DNA of 64,000 nt from Owenia fusiformis (lineage: Eukaryota > Annelida > Polychaeta > Sabellida > Oweniidae), in NCBI GenBank assembly GCA_903813345.2, contig CAIIXF020000007.1, positions 10,421,730-10,485,729 of the forward strand. The letters are read 5' to 3'. The translations under genes and the position numbers were made by a program. The stretch's first letter is position 1. Every line of letters begins with the position of its first letter. Under the pieces are notes generated by a model. The model searched no databases and was not told the DNA's origin. It saw only the letters and a list, made by a program, of their open reading frames with translations. Shown here piece after piece: positions 51,401-63,400 of the stretch.

Positions 51401-54400
51401 ATTTATAAAAATAATCATGTTTTGATTTATAATATAGTACATAAGTTCTTTCTTGAGTAAATTTATTATTAACACAGTACATGCTTACAAAATTACTGTA
51501 TTGATTCATATCTTACACACCTTGATTATTTGTTCCAGTATCTTCAAGAAAGGCACAATCATCTTGATCCCCTATGACTCCCTCACTATCGTCAACAGTT
51601 TGGTCATCATGAACATCCTCTTTGATTTTGGTCCCATCATACTGGTTTATGTTTTCTGTAGATCCAACCAGCGCATCTTTTTGTTCCATTTCATCCTCTT
51701 GTTCATCCTCTACTATGCTATCCAGAGTAACTGTGTTTATTTCATCATCTTTCATATGTTCTAAATTTTCATCTAAATCAATTTCCCCATACCCTTTTGA
51801 ACTTACAGATGATCTTGGATTGTCAAAGTAAACTTTGTCCTTGCTTTTCTGAATTTCAGCTTCAGCTAAATCATCTGAGGTGTCAACTTTAACATTGACT
51901 GCAGAAGCCATGTTTGAGGTACTAGAATCTGTTGAGGAAAGTGGACTATTAAAACCCAATGCAGTATGTTCACGAGATGCTTCATTGCTTGGAGGTTTTG
52001 AGTTTGTTCTGCTGGATATATCAAACAGAGTTTGTTCATCATCTCCACTCAGTTCTGTCAAAGTAGGCTCCTCACATGATGGTTTATTTTCAGAGCTAGC
52101 CTCATTACCATCTTCAGCTTCTCCCAAAAGTTGTTCCCTTGAATGTGTTCCCAACAGGGAACATCTTTCATCTCTTTCCTCATCATCACTTAATCCATCA
52201 CTGGAGTCCTCAATATTTCCATCCATTGATTTTGCAAGATTATCATCACTTGTATCAGCTGCTGAATCATTGTCATCCACTTTCGTCATTTTCTCTTGCT
52301 GTTGATCTTTAAGTGAAGTACTTGCTCTGCTCGACTTTCTGGAGATGTTACTTGATGTTGCAGTAGAGACTCTACTTGATACAAGACTTCCACCCTCAAA
52401 TATGACCTGATTATCTTCAAACTTTACATCATCAACCTCAGTAGGTGTTTTCTCAGCTACTCTGCTCATAGTCATATCAATGTGACTTTCTGCATGACTT
52501 TCTGATTGGGCTGATTCTGTTGTAGAAGGTCTACTCTCGAACTGTATGTTATTTTCCTGCCTTTCAATATCATGTTGCTCAGTGTTATCATCATCTGCTT
52601 CATAACCCTCTTCCAACTGTTTCTCTATCTGTTCCTGTTGCTCACAACTCAATTTCCCATGTGAACTATTTGTTTCAGATTTTCCATCCATTTCCAAGTC
52701 ACTTTCAAAATCTAATTCATAATCTGGTGTGGTGCTAATACAAGTTGATGTCCTACTGTGTACTTGTGCAACAGAGAAATGGCTATTAGAACTTGAGCTA
52801 CTACCTAGGACTTCTCGTTGCTCACTTATTTCTTCAAAAGCGTTGCTTGGTACAGGAGAAATTTTTTCATATTGGATTTCATCATCAGCTTTTGTAGTTG
52901 AAGAGGTAACTGGTCTACTCTCTAATGATTCTGCCTGAGATGCAGGCCTTGACTTTGTAGATTCTGCCTGTGAATCAGATCTTGACTTTGTAGATTTTGC
53001 CTGTGAAGTAGGTCCTGACTTTGTAGATTCTGCCTGAGAAGCAGATTTTGACTTTGTCGATTCTGCCTGTGAAATAGGTCTTGACTTTGTAGATTCTGCC
53101 TGTGAAACAGGTCTTGAATTTGTAGATTTTACCGGAGAAGCAGATCTTGATTTTAAAGATTCTGCATAAGAAGTAGATTTTGATTTTAAAGATTCTGCCT
53201 GTGAAACAGGTCTTGACTTTGTAGATTCTGCCCGAGAAGCAGATCTTGACTTTGTAGATTCTGCCTGTGATGTAGGTCTTGACTTTGTAGATTCTGCTTG
53301 TGAAACAGGTCTTGAATTTGTAAATTCTCCCTGTGGAGCAGATCTTGATTTTACAGATTCTGCCTGTGAATCAGATCTGGACTTTGTAGATTCTGCGTGT
53401 GAAGTAGGTCCTGACTTTGTAGATTCTGCCCGAGAAGCAGATTTTGACTTTGTCGATTCTGCCTGTGAAATAGGTCTTGACTTTGAAGATTCTGCCTGTG
53501 AAGCAGGTCTTGAATTTGTAGATTTTACCGGAGAAGCAGATCTTGATTTTAAAGATTCTGCATAAGAAGTAGATTTTGATTTTAAAGATTCTGCCTGTGA
53601 AACAGGTCTTGACTTTGTAGATTCTGCCCGAGAAGCAGATCTTGACTTTGTAGATTCTGCCTGTGATGTAGGTCTTGACTTTGTAGATTCTCCTTGTGAA
53701 ACAGGTCTTGAATTTGTAAATTCTCCCTGTGGGGCAGATCTTGATTTTACAGATTCTGCCTGTGAATCAGATCTGGACTTTGTAGATTCTGCGTGTGAGG
53801 CAGGTGTTGACTTTGTAGATTCTGCGTGTGAGGCAGGTGTTGACTTTATAGATTCTGCCTGTGAAGTAGGTCTTGAATTTGTAGATTCTGCCTTGGAAGC
53901 AGGTCTTGACTTAGTGAACTCCTCTGCCTGTGAAGCAGGTCTTGAGTTTAAAGATTCCGCCTGTGAAACGGATTTGGACTTTATAGAATCTACTTTTGAA
54001 GCAGGTCTTGACTTTGTTGATTCTGCCTTGGAAGGAGGTCTTGACTTTATAGATTCGTCAAGTGAAGCAGATCTGGACTCTGTAGATTCTACTTGTGAAG
54101 CAGGTCTTGACTTTGTAGATTCTGCCTTCGAATGAGTTCTTGACTTTACAGATTCATCATGTGAAACAGATCTCGACTTTGTAGATTCTACTTGTGATGT
54201 AGATCTTGACTTTGTAGATTCTACCTCTGATGCAGGTCTCGACTTTGCAGATTCTACTTGTGATGCAGGTCTCGACTTTGTAGATTCTGCCTGTGATGCA
54301 GGTCTTGACTTTGTAGATTCTGCCTGTGATGCAGGTCTTGACTTTGTAGATTCTGCCTGTGATGCAGGTCTTGAATTCACAGATTCTGCCTGTGATGCAG

Positions 54401-57400
54401 GTCTTGAATTTACAAATTCTGCCTTTGGAGATTCTGCCTGTGATGCAGGTCTTGAATTTGTAGATTCTGCCTGTGATGCAGGTCTTGAATTTACAGATTC
54501 TGCCTGTGATGCAGGTCTTGAATTTACAAATTCTGCCTTTGGAGATTCTACCTGTGATGCAGGTCTTGAATTTACAGATTCTGCCTGTGATGCAGGTCTT
54601 GAATTAACAGATTCTGCCTGTGATGCAGGTCTTGAATTTACAGATTCTGCCTGTGATGCAGGTCTTGAATTTACAGATTCTGCCTGTGATGCAGGTCTTG
54701 GATTTACAAATTCTGCCTTTGGAGATTCTGCCTGTGATGCAGGTCTTGAATTTACAGATTCTGCCTGTGATGCAGGTCTTGAATTAACAGATTCTGACTT
54801 TTGAGATTCTGCCTGTGATGCAGGTCTTGAATTTACAGATTCTGCCTTTGGAGATTCTGCCTGTGATGCAGGTCTTGAATTTACAGATTCTGCCTGTGAT
54901 GCAGGTCTTGAATTAACAGATTCTGCCTTTGGAGGTTCTGCCTGTAATGCAGGTCTTGAATTTACAGATTCTGTCTTTGAAGCAGGTCTTAACTTTACAG
55001 ATTCTGTCTTTGAAGCAGGTCTTAACTTTATAGATTCTGTTTGTGATGTAGGGCTTTTCTTCTCAGATTCTACATGTGGAGATGTTTTGGATGATTTGAT
55101 AGGATTTTGCTCTGAAGATGTTAATTTTTCGGATTCTTGCTTTGAGAAGCTTTCATACTTCGAAGTTTTCTTCTTTCGTTTCGATGCAGATGATTTGTTT
55201 GACTTATAACTTGTCCCACTGCTTTGCTTTTCTTCTATAACCTTAGATATCATCTTTCTTCTATCATGACGTTTTTCTAAAATTCAAAAAGAAAAAGTTT
55301 GAACATATCATTTACTTTTTAACAAAAGTGCAATTTACAAATCTAGCCAAATATCAAAAATGTTTAATTTCTATCTTTAAAATACTCACAATAAGATCAG
55401 TTTAATCACTTACCTCAAAACTATGTTTTAAAATACAGAAAACAAAACATGCTTCAATGTTTGCACCAGACAGACACTCCATAAAACGTGGGAAAGAAGA
55501 TATGGAATACAGTATATGCTGACATGCTGTTTGGAAACACTGAAGGTGACAACTCTAGTCACGATATAAAGATGTCACTCTTATTCAAAATTCATAACAT
55601 GGCATTAACATGACAAAATGTCACCACCTAGTTGCTCACAATATTATTAGTTCAAACTTAAGTCAGATTTGAATTTCTGAGAACTCTGTAGATGATTTTG
55701 AAAAATGGTCAATTTGAAACAAGTTCTTTTACTCTTCACATTGAAGGTGAAATCCCAAATCAGGTTTGAACTTCTGAGAACTTTAAGATGATTTTGAAAA
55801 AGAAAATTGGTCAATTTGAAGCAAGTTGAAAAAAGACCTTTTTAACCTTTTTTGACCTTGAAAAGGTCATTGAAGGACAAATCTTAATTCTAGAGTCAGA
55901 TTTGAGCTTCTGAAAACTTGTAGATGATTTTGAAAAAAAATTGCTCAATTTGAAGTACATGTAAGTTGAAAAAAGACCTTTTTGAACCTTTTATTGACCT
56001 TGAAAGGTCATCGAAGGTCAAATCTTAATTCTAGTCATATGAACTTCTGAAAACTTGTAGATGATTTTGAAAAAAGTCACTCTAAACAGTATTTGTCAAG
56101 TTACTGGAAGTTGTGTAAGAAATTGTGACAGACGCCAATCGCTGTCACAAAAAATGGTGACAATAACAATATGTCACCACTTTCTGGTGGTGACATAATA
56201 AAATTAGAAATTTCAAAATAACATGCATCTGGAATTGAGATAATAAGTGATAGATTTAGTTGCTGTTCTTCTACAATCATGCATTCAAAACAATTTTTAA
56301 AATATCATAAACAAGTACATGTTTAAATCAAAGATCTGTCTTCGGACTGAATAGCTGCATGTAATCTAGGTACACTGCAGTCTTTTCAGAGAAAATGGAC
56401 ATTCTAAAATGGGACAATATTCAAGGAAACATTACATGGCAAGTGTTTCAAGGATAGGATAGGTCAGTGCTTCAAAAATTTACATTGTTGCTTAACTCTT
56501 ACACTTTACATGTGTGATATACTAACTATGGGTAACATGAAAGTGTATGCAAACATCACATTTTCCCTTATCATTTACAGATTTCACATGAATTATCCAT
56601 TACATATCATGATGAGAGAATAATGAACTTTAAGACATATAGATGTCATGGTGGTCAAACTTATTTTGTTAAAAAATATCATGAACATAAATGTATCTTA
56701 TTTCATTCAAATAAAGAGGTTATTACAATGGTAATTTGTGTCAATGAAATAAGGATTTGAGATCAACTCAGCCAAAAATACAAAAATATTATGAACCAAA
56801 AAGAATTTCTCTAACATCAACAAAATATAGGGTACTGCTAAAAAAATTAAAGCTATACATATTCCGTTGACAATTTTTACAGAACTATGAAATAGAGTAA
56901 ATTCTAGTGTACTCTTTCAGCTTCATTTAAGGTGATGTTTATGCAAAATCTTGAAAATAAAAAAGTCCTTAGTGACCACCGTGACATATGTTGAAATGGG
57001 CATTACAAAGACTGTCAATGTTAAACACACCTCCGTAATAAAGCTCAAAGAAATCTGTATCAGGCTTAGGATTCTGGGTATTTTCCTCTTGTTTCTTGCC
57101 TATAAAATATGCATTAAGTTAGTGAAAAATATAGAGATTCACGTTTACAAATAATTGTGATGGGTTATTTAAATTGAAATGTAATATTATAAAAATCAAA
57201 CAATAAATAAACTCAGTTTCAACAATAGAATAACCAGAATGAGAAATTCCCATTAAGAGGAGGACAATGATAATTTATATTGGGGTTCCGATATCAAACT
57301 TTATGTTCAAGTACTTCCAAATTTTAGTATTATAATTAACTTAACAATACAGTATGTGGGAATAAACTCCATTTGTATGGTGTGTCATGCTTCAAATATA

Positions 57401-60400
57401 TATATGTATATGTTCACATATGTAGGACAGGGTTATGTGAGGGGCACACTTTTACCTTTATGTAGTATATACTCCATGTCATAGACAAACTCATGATCTG
57501 GTTCATGCTTTACTAAAATAGAATTTAAAAATCTAAATATCAAAATAAAAGTTTGCAAATATGCTCAGAGGTCATACTTTGCTTATACACCAAATGATAA
57601 TATCTACTAAGTTGATAATATAAATCACATCAATCATGACTTCAAGAGTTGAAGATTTAAATTAAGAATGCATGAAATGCAAATATTTTGCTCAGTTCAC
57701 CTACCAAGAAAGGAAAATTATGTGCTTATGTATAAAAGTGCAAACTCTGTTAAGTGTTGCATATTCCGTGTCATGCCTTTCATAAAAATCAAATATCACA
57801 CATCAAGTATCACAATTTCTATCAAATCATTCATCACACATTCTAACAATTCATACCACACAAATTCTATCAATTTTAATTTGACCAGTCATGCCATCAA
57901 GTCAAGTATAAATTATTTCTAGACCTACCTTAACCCATATATTCCATGGGCTATTCCCAATATTATATGATATATATAGGTTATTTACTGGGAGGGATTG
58001 GATATGGGTTTTATTCCGAGGGACAATATAATATTGACCGAAGGGTAATATGATATTGACCGAGGGAGCGCAGCGACCGAGTGTCAATATCATATAACCC
58101 AAGGTCAATATCATATTTTCCAAGGAATAAAACCCATATTCAATCCCGACCAGAAATAACCTATTTATTCCATAATACACCCACCCCTCTAAACTGCTAC
58201 ATTTGGATAATGCAAAAAACGGGAAAAAATAACCCGGAAACCGAAAATAGGTTAATATGCTCCAATACGATTTTTCTCGGGGACAATACGATTTTTTCAT
58301 GTAATACGCTCTAATACGATTTTTTCCTGGGGACAATACGATTTTTTCATGTAATATGATTCAATACGATTTTTATTCCTTCTTATAACATACCTATGAT
58401 GATGTATAGTGCAAAGTGTACACAAGACAGCGGGCCAATATAAGTTTTGAAAAGCCCGCGCCCGCTAACTTTCTGATTGGTCAAGGCGCTGACGTCATAA
58501 CCAATCAATCGAAGATAAAACTGCACGAGCAATTTTTCTAAACTCATTTCAACCATTTGTTCGTCAATTCTATAAGAAAACGGTACTCTCTGACCAGTCT
58601 ACATCATCATAGGTATGTTATAAATCGTTTATGTCACTATCGTGGCACATATGCCCTCGGTTCTCAGAGATCAATGTCCCTCCCAAGGTCGGGCCATATA
58701 TCACTGAGTCCTCGGGCATATATGCCACGATAGTGACATAACCTCTAAATATTTCCCTGGGAAAACAGTAGTATTATGGAATAAATGATTTTATTAGGCA
58801 TCCACTCTGTAATACTGTGAATTGCTGGTCCCATTTACTGCTCAGAGACAATGTACTTTAATACAACATAATAGCTCCTAGTCAACTCAACCCCAAGTCA
58901 TCTCAACCCTTGGTCATCTCAACCCCAAGTCAACTCAACCACAAATCATCTCAACCCTTAGTCAGCTCAAATGATCAACCCTTGGTCATATCAGAATCGA
59001 GGTTGACCAAAGCTTCAGTTGACTGTGGGTGGGTTGAAATTACTTGAGTTGAGTTGACTTAGGGCTGTGATTACTTGGGATTTATCTACCCAATTATCTG
59101 AACACACAATATAAGTGAACAAGAGGCATGACAGATACAAGACAGGTGCAAACTTACCTTTATCGTCCTCAAAGTCATCATCTTCATATTTGTCTGCACC
59201 TACAAGCCAAGCACAGTAACATGTGAGACAAAGCAGTGCAATATATACATAGTGCAATATGAGTACATTGTGCAATAAACACATAGCAATGCACACATAT
59301 TGTGTACATATATATGTTATGTCTTTACAATATATGTTAGTAGGTATTGTATATGGCCTGTCATGCATGTAAAACATTTGAACTTTGTTTTATAAATTGA
59401 ATGTTTATTCTTACCTTTGTCTGACTTCTTGGATCTTCTTGATCCATCAGATTTATCAGATCTGTCTGATTTCACTGAATTTGACCTTGATCTTGACCTT
59501 TGACTTTCATCGTCATCCTTAACTCCTCGCACAATTCTATCGTTTGCATCTTGGAGAGCCTTTTTAATGGCTGATTCTGCCGCAGAATCACCTTGTACCT
59601 TTGCCATGTCCAGTGCCGTCTCAAATGAATCTACAGCATTTTGCAAATCTCCAAGTTTCACTGTAAAATCAAATCGAAAACATAAACTCATGCAAGTGAA
59701 ACATTTTTTTGTTTTATAAATGGATTAAATTACATTTTTTCTTAACAAATGGTGGCAATGCCAATAACTGATCTTAAAGCAACTCAATATCAGGACTTCA
59801 TATTAAAGTTGAAAATGACAACATTGAGACAATAAATAAACAGTTTATTTCATCAAATACCAAACTAATGACTGTTAGTTATATGGTGTTTATCTTGAGT
59901 TAAGCTGCCAATATTTTCAATAAACAATGCTAAGATATAGAGCGGAATGCAATTATTGTATATTATAACAGGCAAAGCTCATCTCTAGGACTCTAGGAGA
60001 GTTGTCTCTGTTTATGAGATATATACACACCCATACAAGTGAGATAAACAAATATAAGAGCCAGAATTAATAAACAGACTACTAGGAAATTGTCTGCATT
60101 TTGCAGATTTACTATGCTATAGAGGTGCCAGGAATCATGTAGCTCTAATTACCCTTTGTAAATAAGAATTCACTCTCTGTATTCTGATTAGAGGAGTTAC
60201 TCGCGAGAAAAATCCAACTCGAGTTCAACTTGCCAAATATTTCCAAAACTCGAGTAAAACTCGAGTTCATTCATTTCGTCCAGTACATGTTGTAAACCCG
60301 GTTATACAAAATTACTATAGCTTCTTGCGGCAAGTTTCTCTGGTTTAGTCACATCTAAAAGCTGTTTAACACGTTGGGGACATATGAAAGTGTGGTATTC

Positions 60401-63400
60401 ATTGCAGTTTTATTCAATTTTAGTGACTTCTCTATTATCGCCCGCTTGAGTTCCTTCGATAGAAGATCTTTTTCTGATATTTTTGGTGTAACTCATCATT
60501 CCACGATATTTGTTGAACTTCGTGAAGCTTTGAGAGTGTTTTTTAGGTGACGGGCGCTAAATATGGCGATCTTTGGTATATTTATTCCACTAATGAAGTA
60601 ATGTTGCATGATCTCTGGGACCCGAATTTATTTTACATGCTTACAAGATAGGCAAAACTCGCGAGTTGACTCGAGTTATAGCTAGCTCGCGAGTTGAAAT
60701 AGATTCCGAGTTTCTAGAGGACAACTCGAGGCAATGTATAGGCAGCTCTGACGAGCTGTACTCGAGTTACTGACTCGGGAGTTACACCTCTAATTCTGAT
60801 ACTCATATTACATGTGCCATGGGCTTGGTACCATGACAACCTTCTTGGTACCATGACAACCTGTCAATGATATATCTGATAGAATATGGAAGTTATTAAA
60901 GATTTAAGATGATCTGAAATGTCATTCAAATTCATTAGAATTGAAAAAGGGCTGTTTATTTTTTCCAGAATTTCTTCAAATCAGATTAAAAACCAGAACA
61001 ACGGCAACGCCAAAGCGTAGCGAATCCCATCGAACAGAAATGGCTGGCATTTTTACAAACGAAGCGCAAATATCATTAAAACACACCAGAAAGGCCACCA
61101 TCATCAGAAGAAATAATATGCTTTTAAGTAAAGCCACCTCTACAATTTTTGAAAAATCGCACACATACTTGTAAAATAACACACATAAAAATGGTGGCCA
61201 TTTTTCAAAATGGCCGACTACTCACTAAAGTTTTATTAGACAATATGCCATGCTTAAAGTATTCACATATCAAATATGAACAAAATCGCTCCACTACTTT
61301 TCGAGTTATAGTAAAATAGATTAAAATGGCGGCCATTTTTCAAAATTGTTTTCAATATGGCCGCCTTCTACCAAAAGTGTCATAGGACAGTGTGCTGTGC
61401 TTATAGTATTCACATACCAAATATTAACAAAATCGCTCCACTACTTTTCAAGTTATAGTAAAATATGTTAAAATGGCGGCCATTTTTCAAATTTTTTTTC
61501 AAAATGGCCGCCTTCTACCAAAAGTGTCATAGGACAGTGTGCCATGCTTATAGTATTCACATACCAAATATGAACAAAATCGCTCCACTACTTTTCGAGT
61601 TATAGTAAAATACGTTAAAATGGCGGCCATTTATCAAAATGGCCACCTTCTACCAAAAGTGTCTTTAGACAGTGTGCAATGCTTATATAATTCACATACC
61701 AAATATGAACAAAATCGCTCCACTACTTTTTGAGTTACAGCAAAAATCGTAAAATGACGAGTAAAGGCCGCCATTTTTCAAGATGGCTGCCATGTGCTTC
61801 TTTAATATCTACATTTGTAGCATTATTAATGTCCTTTATAATTTTTTTACATTTAAAACATATTGCTATTACAGTTTTACATATTGCACCTAAATTACTG
61901 TAAAATCGTCACTAAAATGGCTGCCATTTTGAAATGAGCGGCCATTTTGGAAATCGGCTTTCAAACAGAACTTCTACCCCCATAGGGTATATGTGTACAA
62001 AATATGAACAAAATCGGGCCAACGGTATTTGAGTTATTGCCCGGACGGACAGACGGACGGACGTACGTACGGACGTACGTACGGACGGACGGACGGAGGC
62101 GTTCCCTATATCCCTCCGAACTTCGTTCGATGGGATAATCAAAGCAATATTCAACTGTTGAACCTTTTAAAAATAGGCATAATGTGAAATAGGTCCTTAA
62201 TGACTTCAACCTCTGGTTATCTTTAATTTCTCTAAGTGGTTTTGTGTATCAGCATAAGCAAAGAGTTAAAGGTTCAATCCCAGGTTTCAACACTTGATGT
62301 GTTAATGATTTGTACATCATGAAGGCAATTATTAGTGCATTAACTTGATAAAAGACCTATTCTAAGCTGGTACTGTTTATGGTTTTAGCTTGTTTCACAG
62401 ATGCATGTAGTTCTTGGTTTTGTATAAGGGAACATTTTCTGTATCATTTTATGAGACATTTTTTGTATAAAGTTATTATTTAAAGGAACATGTATATATT
62501 AAGTTCTTGGTCACACTTATATAGCCAGGGGGGATCTGGGAACCAACAAGGGGAGGGGGGAAATTTAAATAAAAAGCCCTTAAACCAAAATGTGGGCCCA
62601 AATCTTGAACATGAACATTTAAGGCCCATTTTCTTCAAAATTTGGCTTAAAATTAAAAATAAGGCCTTTATTTCCCAAAAAGGCCCACTTATTGGGACCT
62701 TAAGGAATTTTGGCCCAAAACCTTTTTGGGCCCAATTTTCTTTTCTGGGCACACCCAAGGGGGGGGGGGGGGCTGGGCTGGGCTCCTACCCCCAGATCTG
62801 CCAGTGATAGCTGTCACTTAAACACAAAGTCTGTACTCAAGTTTGGAAATCACACTTAATATCAACAACTTACCCTCAGCTTGTGCTACAAGGACAGTTG
62901 CATTCAGTTGCCAAACTTCATCATCAGACTCATTTGCAGCAGCTTTAGACTTCTCACCAAAATCCCTGGCCTCCTCATAGTTTCCTATTTGGAAATGACA
63001 TCGTCCCATTTCATGGTAAAGCCATGTTTTTTCTAGATCTGATTTAGCCATTGGTAGTTTTTCTTCCCATCTAAAATTCAAGATTTGAATTTATTAGTTT
63101 TACTTAATTTCCAATAAAAATGTATATTACATATGTAAATTCACTGTTTCATCAAAATATTATTGCACTTCGAACTCATCTTCAGAAAATTATTTGTATT
63201 TTGAGTAATTCTTATAAAATGCCATTTTATTTTGTTATAAAATGACACAATGGAAGCTCTAGTCTCCCCCTATTACTTACATTTCTATAGCATCCTTGAA
63301 GTCCCCTCTTCTGGCATAGACTCTGCCTATATTGTCTAAAGAACGGGACTTGGCATCCTCAATGTCACTAAAAAGTAAGAGATAGAGAAAAATATTAACA

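Noticed and set aside
52312-55050. Possible CRISPR-like array, because units of constant length repeat many times
   Set aside because: The units are contiguous and coding, with no unique spacers, in a metazoan genome.
62220-62300. Possible tRNA or tRNA-derived SINE head (GGTTCAATCCC, B-box-like, near 62270)
   Set aside because: No convincing A box at the right distance and no cloverleaf could be drawn by eye.
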